This document shows positions 1-7,131 of a stretch of 12,541 nt of DNA, piece by piece. Both the position numbers and the translations under genes were made by a program. Source of the DNA: Kiritimatiellota bacterium (GTDB lineage Bacteria > Verrucomicrobiota > Kiritimatiellia > JAAZAB01); the NCBI GenBank assembly GCA_008636095.1, contig VSJD01000328.1:1-12541 (forward strand), written 5' to 3'. Position 1 is the stretch's first letter; the number at the start of each line of letters is the position of its first letter. The notes beneath the pieces were generated by a model. It did not search any database, was not told the DNA's origin, and saw only the letters and a program-made list of their open reading frames with translations.

Positions 1-431
1 TCGGACTTGCCGTCACCGTCATAGTCCCCTGGCACGGGGGTCCAGCCCGGCCCGCCCCAGACACCTTCGTTGTAGAAAATGAGGCCGTTAGCCAGCGAGA
101 AGATGGACCACTGCCCGTCACGGTACACGGCCAGGTCGGACTTGCCGTCACCGTCATAGTCCCCTGGCACGGGGGTCCAGCCCGGCCCGCCCCAGACACC
201 CGCGTTGTCGAGGATGATTCCGCTTGTGAACGAGTAAATGGACCAATACCCGTCACGGTACACGGCCAGGTCGGACTTGCCATCACCGTCATAGTCCCCT
301 GGCACCCGGACAGAATTCGGTCCACCCCAGACGCCCGCGTTGTCGAGGAGAATACCGTTCACTAACGAGTAGATGGACCAATACCCGTCACGGTACACGG
401 CCAGGTCGGCCTTGCCGTCACCGTCGTAGTC
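1..431 (-). repeat. Tandem 135-bp repeats (FG-GAP-like units) in the left-edge gene
   Basis: Units begin at 431, 296, 161 and 26 on the minus strand, spaced exactly 135 bases, and encode 45-residue repeats. The two units nearest the N-terminus have diverged middles (LLDNAGVWGG type), while the unit at 161-27 has the LIFYNEGVWGG type found in the gene at 3788-6538. The period is a multiple of three, so the frame is kept. The array continues beyond the window. Confidence 0.93.
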
Positions 432-938
432 GGCACAGATCGCTGCCGAGATATTACAGTGATCATGGATCGTTACTATTGCCTGCGTGCAAACACCCAA
501 GCTGGCGCCGGTGACACTGCAAAGACTGACTGTGAAACTTCGCGTTCCCTGAACGCCGGACCGGTTAAAAATCGAAACCTCAATTACCTTGGCATCGGCA
601 TTCCCATTCGACCAGATTAGTTGTCCTTGCGTGTATGTGTAGTCGGTTCCTGCCCTCGCTGTTCCATTGGCAGTGGCAAAGCTCACAATCGCAGTTCCCG
701 ATGTTGCCACGGAACGTGTTACGGTTAACGTGACACTACCGGCATTCTCAGCTACGGCGTTCGACAAGGCGGCCAGTTGCAGGGCGCCGCCGCCAATCCA
801 ACGCGTGTCAACCGTCACTGGGCCGCAGTATGCAGTCATGCTGTCGGCCCCGGAACGGACAGGCAGCAAACACATTCCAATCAGCAGCATGCCGGCACGC
901 AATAGGGATGCCGTTCTCATGGCCTGTCGCGTGATCAT
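1..938 (-). CDS. Secreted Calx-beta / FG-GAP-like repeat protein, 3' end beyond window
   Basis: This open frame reads from ATG at 938 to the left edge without a stop, about 312 codons, so the C-terminus is missing. Residues 1-31 form a signal peptide (hydrophobic LLIGMCLL core, likely cleavage near SGA|DS). Residues about 60-158 match the Calx-beta domain pattern: ENAGSVTLTVTR, then VSFATANGTA, then AGTDYT, ending in a beta strand and TIHD. From residue 170 come 45-residue repeats of the form DYDGDGKxDLAVYRDGYWSI, an FG-GAP/VCBS-like calcium-binding blade. Three complete units and part of a fourth are in the window. The start is supported by AAGGA (946-950) eight bases upstream, placed inside the 13-base gap after the preceding gene's TGA, so the two genes are probably co-transcribed and translationally linked. 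The Calx-beta and repeat assignments are strong. A cell-surface or extracellular structural/adhesive role is inference, and no catalytic domain is visible in this part. Confidence 0.85.
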   Translation of the reverse strand, partial: MITRQAMRTASLLRAGMLLIGMCLLPVRSGADSMTAYCGPVTVDTRWIGGGALQLAALSNAVAENAGSVTLTVTRSVATSGTAIVSFATANGTARAGTDYTYTQGQLIWSNGNADAKVIEVSIFNRSGVQGTRSFTVSLCSVTGASLGVCTQAIVTIHDHCNISAAICADYDGDGKADLAVYRDGYWSIYSLVNGILLDNAGVWGGPNSVRVPGDYDGDGKSDLAVYRDGYWSIYSFTSGIILDNAGVWGGPGWTPVPGDYDGDGKSDLAVYRDGQWSIFSLANGLIFYNEGVWGGPGWTPVPGDYDGDGKS

Positions 939-951
939 ATTTTCATCCTTG

Positions 952-3387
952 TCAGGGTGCGCCGAGTATCGGAACCTGGTCGAGATCGTCCACCCAAATG
1001 CCGGCGCCGGGCGCCAGGCTGGGCCGATAATCTTTGAACCGGAAATTATCTGTTTTCTCATCCACAAGGTCGGTTGCCGGGTCATCCCAGACCCGGCCAT
1101 CGACGTTTGAAAGCTGAGGCGGATTGGCGCTGGAATCGTAGCCAGTTCCGAAACGGTCGAGCACGACCAATGTCCCCGTCCCGTCGTCTGCAACTTCATA
1201 GCGATTTGTCGTGACCACGTCTACCGCACGCACGAATTCGACCCTGGACGTTCCCGCCGCATCCATACGCAGGCCACGGTCGCCGTTGGTGCGCAAGGCA
1301 TGGACATCAAACTGGTCATACCAAGCAATCTGCGACTTGGTTTGCAGCGCCAGTTTTCCGCGCTCCATGACCTTGGCGGTGTCGAGGTAGTTCGTGTCGG
1401 TAACCACCAGTTTCAGCGTGTTGCCACCAGTGATCCCCAGCCTGGAAACGTCAATTCCGCAGTTGGTGCCAAGCGGGTCGTCGGGGCTGGTCATGAGGGG
1501 GCTGACATAGACGCTGATTTGCGTTGCCTGGCATTCGACGCACACGCGGTAATACTCGGCGTGACTGTTACCCAGCGTAAAACCGTTCGACAGGCTGTTG
1601 CGCGGATTGGCCGCGCTGAACCAGGACTGAAGGTCCGCCTGGGCGTTGCCCGTGCCGCCAATGACCGTTGCCGTGACATTGCCCAACGGTGCCTGTGTGT
1701 TGCTCACGAGGGTTGTTCCGACCCCGTTAACCCAGCGGGTCATACCGATCGTGTCGGCCGACACTCGATCAGGTCCCAGAGATGAGCCCCCACCTGCATT
1801 CATGAAGAACATGTAGCCATTGCTGGTTTCCGGAGAGTTGGTGCCGTTCCCGTTGACCCGTACCCACCAGCGCAACTCATCATTATCGGTTTGCACCTTC
1901 CCTGCCGTTGTTTCGATCGAGTAATCTTTCCAGTATTCATTGCCACGGAACAGGCAACCTCCTGTGTCGAGTTCTTGGCATAGAATGCGCGGCGAACACG
2001 CCGATGGCGCGCCGGATGGATAGGGCGAGGTTGTGTCGTAATCATCTATTTTCCAGCGTCCGGCCGTCAGAGTCCAACCTTCCCATGCAACTGGAGCGCC
2101 GCTGTCGTAAAGCACTTCAACGGCGTATGAGTCAAGAGTGTCGGCATACGGGGCGGTGTTAGGCGGCGAAAGTATTTCGTGCGAGGCGTAGATTTCCAGA
2201 TAGTAGTTGCCAGCCTGATTGAAGCGACTGGCCTGAATCCGCAATTCGTTACCAGGTTCCCCGCCGCTCCCGGTACCGGTGTTAAATGTATTCATCCCCT
2301 CCGTCTCATCGTCATAAATAAGGATGCGCGTTCCATCCGGCTTCCGTAAATAGACGGTTACATCATGATCCGCCAGTCCCGCGAGAGCGAGTGTCCCGAA
2401 ATCCAGATCATCCGCCAGGTCAACATAAGTTTCCCCTGACTGCACCGTCAGCAATAACTTGCGCAGGAAGCAGTACCTGGTATCGGCATTGGCCGGGCCT
2501 TGCGTCCAGATGCAGTTCGATGCCAACGCAGAGTGATTGGTCACGAAGGTCGTGGGTTGCCCGTAGAGCGGATCATCAAAGGGGATGAACTGCTCTGCGA
2601 GCGGCGGCGTGCACGCGCTTCTCCAGGTCGTATAGTATCCCCATTGCCCCGTCATGAACGACGGGGATTGACCACCGAGCGCAGGCATGGTGCCGGGAAT
2701 TCCCGAGTAATCCGGGTTAGAATCAGTACCGTTAATGACCGCGTCCAGATCGAGCAGCGCCCAGCCATTGATGTTTCCGGCCGCCAGCTGGTTGTTCGTC
2801 GGGCTCACGCTCTTGACAACTATGTTGGTCAAGGCCGCCAGTGTGGGCTGCGTGCCATTCGCGCATACGATCTGCCACCTTGCCGTCGGCGCATCGTAGT
2901 GCTTATACAGCTTTTCACCGTCGGGATTTGCCGCGACATAGCCGACGCCTTGTGTGAACGTCACGCTGCCGGCCGCTAAAGCCGGAAGCACATACTCAGA
3001 GCGCGGCGGCCAGGCGGCGGTCAGCTTGAACCACACCTGTGTTGAATACTCCCCGGTCCAGTCTGTGCCAGCATCCCACACAATCTGTTTGCCGGTGCCG
3101 GGGCTCACCGCCGGGCCATACCCGTTACCGGTGAAACTTGATGCGGGCAGATAGTAGCTTGCTCCATTGTTCGTAGATATCTGGACGTAGACGCTCAATA
3201 GGTTGCTGGAGCTCGCAAGGTCATAGGTGATATCCAGCAACCCAGTCCCAGACCGTTGCCTGGCACTTACGTTCGAGAGAACGGGATCAGCGCTGACCCA
3301 CCCGGTATAAAGGGCAAACACGGCTGTCAACACAAGCGCATATGCCATTCGCTTACCGCCGGACACCATTGATGTGATTGCGCTCAT
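952..3387 (-). CDS. Large secreted multidomain protein of unknown function
   Basis: This encodes 811 residues from the ATG at 3387. A TTG-initiated extension to 3462 is open, but it would put 25 residues in front of the signal peptide, so it is not used; ATGs at 3369 and 3348 are alternatives. A signal peptide (positive GGKR, then a hydrophobic stretch, cleavage near VSA|DP) ends at about residue 33. Residues about 35-125 form a beta domain with the pattern VSARQRSGTGLLDITYDL and GKQIVWDAGTDW, which I associate with N-terminal modules of secreted Kiritimatiellota/Lentisphaerota proteins. Residues about 315-428 (VTVYLRKPDGTRILIYDD, then GNYYLEIYA) resemble P-domain/PPC-like beta sandwiches. 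Residues about 432-700 (GWTLTAGRWKIDD, RWWVRVNG, RGKLALQTK, WYDQFDVHAL) resemble a concanavalin-A-like/LamG fold. No catalytic motif is recognised. Cysteines are fairly frequent, suggesting disulfides. A 13-base gap to the next gene implies an operon. Export is confident; function is unknown. Confidence 0.82.
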   Translation of the reverse strand: MSAITSMVSGGKRMAYALVLTAVFALYTGWVSADPVLSNVSARQRSGTGLLDITYDLASSSNLLSVYVQISTNNGASYYLPASSFTGNGYGPAVSPGTGKQIVWDAGTDWTGEYSTQVWFKLTAAWPPRSEYVLPALAAGSVTFTQGVGYVAANPDGEKLYKHYDAPTARWQIVCANGTQPTLAALTNIVVKSVSPTNNQLAAGNINGWALLDLDAVINGTDSNPDYSGIPGTMPALGGQSPSFMTGQWGYYTTWRSACTPPLAEQFIPFDDPLYGQPTTFVTNHSALASNCIWTQGPANADTRYCFLRKLLLTVQSGETYVDLADDLDFGTLALAGLADHDVTVYLRKPDGTRILIYDDETEGMNTFNTGTGSGGEPGNELRIQASRFNQAGNYYLEIYASHEILSPPNTAPYADTLDSYAVEVLYDSGAPVAWEGWTLTAGRWKIDDYDTTSPYPSGAPSACSPRILCQELDTGGCLFRGNEYWKDYSIETTAGKVQTDNDELRWWVRVNGNGTNSPETSNGYMFFMNAGGGSSLGPDRVSADTIGMTRWVNGVGTTLVSNTQAPLGNVTATVIGGTGNAQADLQSWFSAANPRNSLSNGFTLGNSHAEYYRVCVECQATQISVYVSPLMTSPDDPLGTNCGIDVSRLGITGGNTLKLVVTDTNYLDTAKVMERGKLALQTKSQIAWYDQFDVHALRTNGDRGLRMDAAGTSRVEFVRAVDVVTTNRYEVADDGTGTLVVLDRFGTGYDSSANPPQLSNVDGRVWDDPATDLVDEKTDNFRFKDYRPSLAPGAGIWVDDLDQVPILGAP

Positions 3388-3787
3388 AGACAACGCTTCA
3401 TTAGTCGTCGGGAGCATTTTCTTACAGAGCAATTCTGCGTGCACTTGCCACCCACATGTCAACTCAAGGTCTCATATAATTACACTATAGCAGAAAACTG
3501 CCTTGTGTTCTATTTTATTATGCAAAAAAATTGAATGCGCAGGCTGCTCCCCGAATCATTTAACCAGTGTTTCCGGGGCTCTTCCGAAGCTCCCAGAGGG
3601 AACCTGAGGTTGCGAATTTCCAACCCGTGAACGCGAATCCCGGACCCCACAAATCAAACAGGCAGCATCGATACGCTCCAAATACCATTCACTTTGGTGA
3701 GAATATGCAAAAACCTGCGTGGAGGGAGGGAAAGGGTATCTGTCCCCAAGGGACAGGCTGGTGAAAACATCCACTGACAATAGTTTT
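3388..3787. other. Intergenic region with short palindromes, no gene recognised
   Basis: This is 400 bases between two minus-strand genes. Next to the right-hand gene's stop lies a 7-bp hairpin at 3740-3756. Between 3581 and 3611 three small palindromes follow at about 10-11-base spacing (CTTCCGAAG, TCCCAGAGGGA, AACCTGAGGTT). An A/T-rich patch at about 3470-3535 sits upstream of the 3387 start and could hold its promoter (a TATAGT-like box on the minus strand near 3485-3490), but no convincing -35 partner is seen. Open frames here are continuations of antisense or shifted repeat frames and are not supported as genes. Confidence 0.5.
3740..3756 (-). terminator. Stem-loop downstream of the repeat-bearing glycosidase-like gene
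   Basis: CTGTCCC (3740-3746) pairs perfectly with GGGACAG (3750-3756) around a 3-base loop, 31 bases after the gene's TAA. On the minus strand it is followed by ATACCCTTTTCCC rather than a clean T-run, so it is only a weak intrinsic-terminator candidate. A REP-like element is an equally good reading. Confidence 0.35.
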
Positions 3788-6538
3788 TTAATACACGGGA
3801 GTCCAGCCCGGCCCACCCCAGACGCCTTCGTTGTAGAGGATGAGACCGTTAGCCAGCGAGAAGATGGACCAATACCCGTCACGGTACACGGCCAGGTCGG
3901 ACTTGCCGTCACCATCAAAGTCCCCTGGCACGGGAGTCCAGCCCGGCCCGCCCCAGACACCTTCGTTGTAAAAAATGAGGCCGTTAGCCAGCGAGAAGAT
4001 GGACCACTGCCCGTCACGGTACACTACCAGGTCGGCCTTGCCGTCACCGTCAAAGTCCCCTGGCACGGGGGTCCATCCCGGCCCGCCCCAGACACCTTCG
4101 TTGTAGAAAATGAGGCCGTTAGCCAGCGAGAAGATGGACCAATACCCGTCACGGTACACGGCCAGGTCGGACTTGCCGTCACCGTCATAGTCCCCTGGCA
4201 CGGGGGTCCAGCCCGGCCCGCCCCATACACCTTCGTTGTAGAAAATGAGGCCGTTAGCCAGCGAGAAGATGGACCAATACCCGTCACGGTACACGACCAG
4301 GTCAGACTTGCCGTCACCGTCATAGTCCCCTGGCACGGGGATCCAGCCCAACTTGCCCCAGACACCTTCGTTGTAGAAAATGAGGCCATTAGCCAGCGAG
4401 AAGATGGACCAATACCCGTCACGGTACACGGCCAGGTCGGACTTGCTGTCACCGTCAAAGTCGTCATAGACTTCGTGTTTTCTCCCAAGGCGCAAATAGT
4501 ATCGCTGCGCCTGATTAATCCACCAGAAGTTATCTGTTGATGCGGCTGTATCCACTGCGCAGGCAAAGGTTGAGTCGCTGCGTCCTACGCCCGGGCCGGA
4601 CAACAACGCGGCAATATTTAGCGCTTTCAACCTGTCAATGGCCGGAGACCAGGTGATTTTACTTTCCGTGACGGTAACGTCCGCGGCGCGGTTTGGATCA
4701 TATCCGCCCCACTGGTTTATCGAAAAATAAGCCAGGCGGTCCGCGCCTCCCGGCGTGAATGTATCGCCAAACCAGAAGGTTGCGGATGAATCCTCAAAAC
4801 TGCCACTATTGGTTTCGTTTGACAACGGCGTGTAGGCGGTGGTGCCGTCGGCTTTTTTTGTGTCCGTTGTGTTGAGATGCCCCATCGGTAGTTGCCAGAG
4901 AATGACGGGCAGCTGAACTTGTTGCTGAACGGATTCCACAAAGGCGAGATAATTGTTCCAATGATCGTGATTCCAGAACCAGATGCTTGACGCCGGATCG
5001 GTTACATAACCCCTGGAAGCCGCGTCAATGCCGTAACGATCAATAAAGAGGTAGTCGGTGTTATTCGTGATTCCGACGGAAACATAATAATCGGCGATGC
5101 CGGCGGCCTCTTGCCGCAGCCATTCAACGATATTGCTGAAACTGTTGGGCGGCGTGCCCTGGCCTTCGGCATCAGTCCAGCGGATTATACCCTTGCCAAC
5201 CCCAAAAGCCGTGCCGTTAGGCTTCAACACATTGCCGCTGTAACCCGTTCCGCTTTTTGAAGCCCAGATGTTCAATTTCCAGCCGATCATTACATTGGTG
5301 CCGAGCTGGACATTCGTTCCGTTCGACTCGAATTCTTTGCGGAAAATATACGGAATGCTGGTGACAAAGCCTTTCAGGGTATTGGGAAATTGCGCCTGCT
5401 CGCCGGCATCAAGCAGGGCATCGGTCGAATACGTATAGGTGTTGGTGCCGACCGTATTGGTCTCGCCGGGTCCTTGTTCAAACGCCCGAGAGACTTTGAA
5501 AGTGTAATTGTTCGCAGCGTACACGATATTGGTGGCATTCGGGTCCACCGGATCATCTCCAAGGTTGGCGGACATGTACCCGAGGAAATCCGGCTCAATG
5601 ACCACCAGACATGGCCAGCCGTCACCGGTCATCTTTTGCAGGCATTCCCGCATGACCCGGATCGTGCGCTGGTAATAGGGAATCATGTAATTCGTTACCG
5701 CCACCATATTGGTCGGGTTCGACCACCACGGATTATTCGTATCGCCTCCGAAACGGTTGATGTCGCTGGCCACGATATCGGTTGATTCGTTAACCGACTT
5801 GAGCGCGCCAAGGGCGCTGTCGCCAACTCCGGAGGGCGGAATGCAATAAAAGACCACGCAGGGAATACGGCCCTGCCGCTTGCAGCCGCGGATAAACGTG
5901 TAAAGGTATTTACCCGGGTACCAGTTGGCGTCCCAGTCGCTGTTCTGGTAAACCCAACTGCAAGGCCCGCCCTCCATGTAAATGTCAATGACATCGGTCC
6001 GGCGGCCGTCAATGGTTCCATTAGTACCGCCTTGATACCATTGCTCAACCGTGCTGCTCCCCATGATGGCCCTGGAACCTAGTGGCGTATAATCTGTCGG
6101 TAATCCCGGCGGCGCGCCGTTCGCCGTGCGCACGAGCACACCGTAGCTGATGGTGTTGGTCACCCAGGCTCCCCAGGTATGATCGGGATTTTCCACGCTC
6201 CAGTCAAAATAAAGCCCGGAAAGCTTGACCGCGGAAACGCCGGCCTGCAGGCCGGTCAGGGTCACGTTGGTAGTTCCACCGTCCGGTACAAGGGTCGCCT
6301 GCAGAATGTTCGTGTTAAGGATTGAAACGGTCTGGATTTGAATGTTGTCCGATCCGCAGGGATAGTGTCCTTCATTGGTGACCGTGGTCCCGGTATTGAC
6401 ATAGACCACGTCGCCGGTCGAATCAAAGGAGTTGGCGTTCTGAACTGGCCACGGCAGGGGGGCGGAAAAGGCCGGGAAAAGGACGCCGGCGCCGTAAAAC
6501 AGCGCCATTATTAACAGCCGCCTGTATCTTGCACGCAT
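3788..6538 (-). CDS. Secreted glycosidase-like protein with C-terminal FG-GAP-like repeats
   Basis: This encodes 916 residues. The start at 6538 is chosen because GAGGAA (6545-6550) lies six bases upstream and a signal peptide (RARYRRLLIMALF, cleavage near FSA|PL at residue 26) begins there. The upstream TTG at 6562 is unsupported. Residues about 27-140 look like a beta-rich N-terminal module. Residues about 180-560 have alternating strand/helix character suggestive of a TIM barrel, with VIDIYMEGGP, CVVFYCIPPSG, LVVIEPDFLGYM (about 311-322; the acidic E-P-D is a catalytic-residue candidate), YLFIDRYG and VILWQLPMGH (about 545-554). The family is not identified; the IEPD motif loosely recalls GH6-type enzymes, but this is weak. 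Residues 693-916 are five 45-residue repeats, each starting DxDGDxKxDL, forming a likely calcium-binding blade array. The stop falls exactly where a sixth unit would start. Export and the repeats are seen directly; carbohydrate hydrolysis is inference. Confidence 0.85.
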   Translation of the reverse strand: MRARYRRLLIMALFYGAGVLFPAFSAPLPWPVQNANSFDSTGDVVYVNTGTTVTNEGHYPCGSDNIQIQTVSILNTNILQATLVPDGGTTNVTLTGLQAGVSAVKLSGLYFDWSVENPDHTWGAWVTNTISYGVLVRTANGAPPGLPTDYTPLGSRAIMGSSTVEQWYQGGTNGTIDGRRTDVIDIYMEGGPCSWVYQNSDWDANWYPGKYLYTFIRGCKRQGRIPCVVFYCIPPSGVGDSALGALKSVNESTDIVASDINRFGGDTNNPWWSNPTNMVAVTNYMIPYYQRTIRVMRECLQKMTGDGWPCLVVIEPDFLGYMSANLGDDPVDPNATNIVYAANNYTFKVSRAFEQGPGETNTVGTNTYTYSTDALLDAGEQAQFPNTLKGFVTSIPYIFRKEFESNGTNVQLGTNVMIGWKLNIWASKSGTGYSGNVLKPNGTAFGVGKGIIRWTDAEGQGTPPNSFSNIVEWLRQEAAGIADYYVSVGITNNTDYLFIDRYGIDAASRGYVTDPASSIWFWNHDHWNNYLAFVESVQQQVQLPVILWQLPMGHLNTTDTKKADGTTAYTPLSNETNSGSFEDSSATFWFGDTFTPGGADRLAYFSINQWGGYDPNRAADVTVTESKITWSPAIDRLKALNIAALLSGPGVGRSDSTFACAVDTAASTDNFWWINQAQRYYLRLGRKHEVYDDFDGDSKSDLAVYRDGYWSIFSLANGLIFYNEGVWGKLGWIPVPGDYDGDGKSDLVVYRDGYWSIFSLANGLIFYNEGVWGGPGWTPVPGDYDGDGKSDLAVYRDGYWSIFSLANGLIFYNEGVWGGPGWTPVPGDFDGDGKADLVVYRDGQWSIFSLANGLIFYNEGVWGGPGWTPVPGDFDGDGKSDLAVYRDGYWSIFSLANGLILYNEGVWGGPGWTPVY
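3791..4462 (-). repeat. Five tandem 135-bp repeats encoding FG-GAP-like units
   Basis: Units start at 4462, 4327, 4192, 4057 and 3922 (minus strand), exactly 135 bases apart; the last is cut at PVY-stop. The encoded units are DFDGD/DYDGD, KSDLAVYRDGYWS, IFSLANGLIFYNEGVWGG, PGWTPVPG, with only a few substitutions between copies. Such homogeneity at DNA level points to recent expansion or ongoing conversion. Confidence 0.95.
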
Positions 6539-6544
6539 GTTAGT

Positions 6545-6550
6545 TTCCTC
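6545..6550 (-). promoter_or_regulatory. Ribosome binding site fixing the start at 6538
   Basis: On the minus strand GAGGAA precedes ATG by six bases (ACTAAC). This strong Shine-Dalgarno match selects ATG 6538 over the upstream TTG at 6562. Confidence 0.8.
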
Positions 6551-6654
6551 ATTCAAGGGCAACCCTGTCTGAATATAGTAATCGAGTCAGCGAGGTTGCC
6601 TGCCCAGCCGCAGGCCAGGAATGGCGAGGGATTGCCTTCTGATTATTATTTATT

Positions 6655-6718
6655 CTAGTGTAGTGTTTCATAAATACCTTCGGCCAAAAGTCAATGTATT
6701 TATGAAACACTACACTAG
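6655..6718. repeat. Perfect 23-bp inverted repeat with 18-base spacer
   Basis: The left arm 6655-6677 (CTAGTGTAGTGTTTC then ATAAATAC) is exactly complementary to the right arm 6696-6718. The spacer 6678-6695 is CTTCGGCCAAAAGTCAAT. Both outer ends are CTAG. It is far too long to be chance. Possible roles are a very small MITE or abutted insertion-sequence ends, a bidirectional terminator-like structure, or a large operator. No T-run follows either arm, which argues against an intrinsic terminator. Confidence 0.9.
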
Positions 6719-6834
6719 TCTCATTTGACCGGGGCCCACTTTCCGATCCAGACAGAGAGTTCGTCTAAATTTTTTATTGATGATAGATCATAAGTCTTTG
6801 TTTGTCAATCCCAAACGCAGGGAGCTCTGCAACT

Positions 6835-6869
6835 TGACCGGCGTTGGGGTGCGCCCCAGCACAAGGTCA
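6835..6869. repeat. Two-part hairpin with UNCG-type TGCG loop
   Basis: The outer stem TGACC (6835-6839)/GGTCA (6865-6869) encloses an inner stem GTTGGGG (6843-6849)/CCCCAGC (6854-6860, one G-U pair) capped by TGCG, which fits the UNCG tetraloop class on the plus strand. It may be part of a structured transcript. No terminator T-run follows. Confidence 0.6.
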
Positions 6870-6965
6870 TTATTAAGGGTTTACAAGGTATTTATAGTAC
6901 AAAAATGCTGGCCACTTTCTCTTAATCAGCGGGTCGGGATCCGCCTGTGGTGGATAAAGCATCGC

Positions 6966-7034
6966 CCCTTAGGGTGCTTGCCCGCCTAAGGTGGGCTTGT
7001 GCACCTCAGGTGCATGCGAGCGCGCCATAGGCGC
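6966..7034. repeat. Series of four tandem mini-hairpins with variable but paired stems
   Basis: Four compact palindromes are centred at about 6970, 6988, 7007 and 7028: CCCTTAGGG; GCCCGCCT-A-AGGTGGGC; TGCACCT-C-AGGTGCA; GCGCC-ATA-GGCGC. Cores are similar (CCT-n-AGG in three, CC-ATA-GG in the fourth), while the flanking stem bases change together so that pairing is kept. Spacing is 18-21 bases. Confidence 0.65.
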
Positions 7035-7070
7035 ACAAGCCCCCCAGCCCCTACTCGCCTTCGCCAGAGT

Positions 7071-7131
7071 GCCCCGCGGCTCTCGGCCTCCGTAGCCAAA
7101 GCTACTACGGCGGAGGGGGCTGCCGCGGGGC
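7071..7131. repeat. Long GC-rich stem-loop
   Basis: GCCCCGCGGC (7071-7080) is exactly complementary to GCCGCGGGGC (7122-7131). Inside, CCTCCG (7087-7092) pairs with CGGAGG (7111-7116) and TAGC (7093-7096) with GCTA (7101-7104) around a CAAA loop, leaving a six-base bulge. It lies 37 bases after the mini-hairpin series, and the two may form one structured element. Confidence 0.75.

Noticed and set aside
1..431. CRISPR-like regular repetition
   Set aside because: The 135-base units are contiguous, coding and spacer-free, so they are protein repeats.
667..1110. 147-codon plus-strand frame at the junction of two minus-strand genes
   Set aside because: It is antisense to the Calx-beta coding region, which has clear homology, a signal peptide and a ribosome site.
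3388..3462. TTG-initiated N-terminal extension of the 811-residue protein
   Set aside because: It would place 25 residues before a good signal peptide and has no Shine-Dalgarno sequence.
3719..4540. 273-codon open frame on the plus strand across the 135-bp repeats
   Set aside because: It is antisense to the FG-GAP-like array. It stays open because a repeat whose length is a multiple of three repeats its stop-free antisense frame, and the product has no recognisable domain while the minus strand does.
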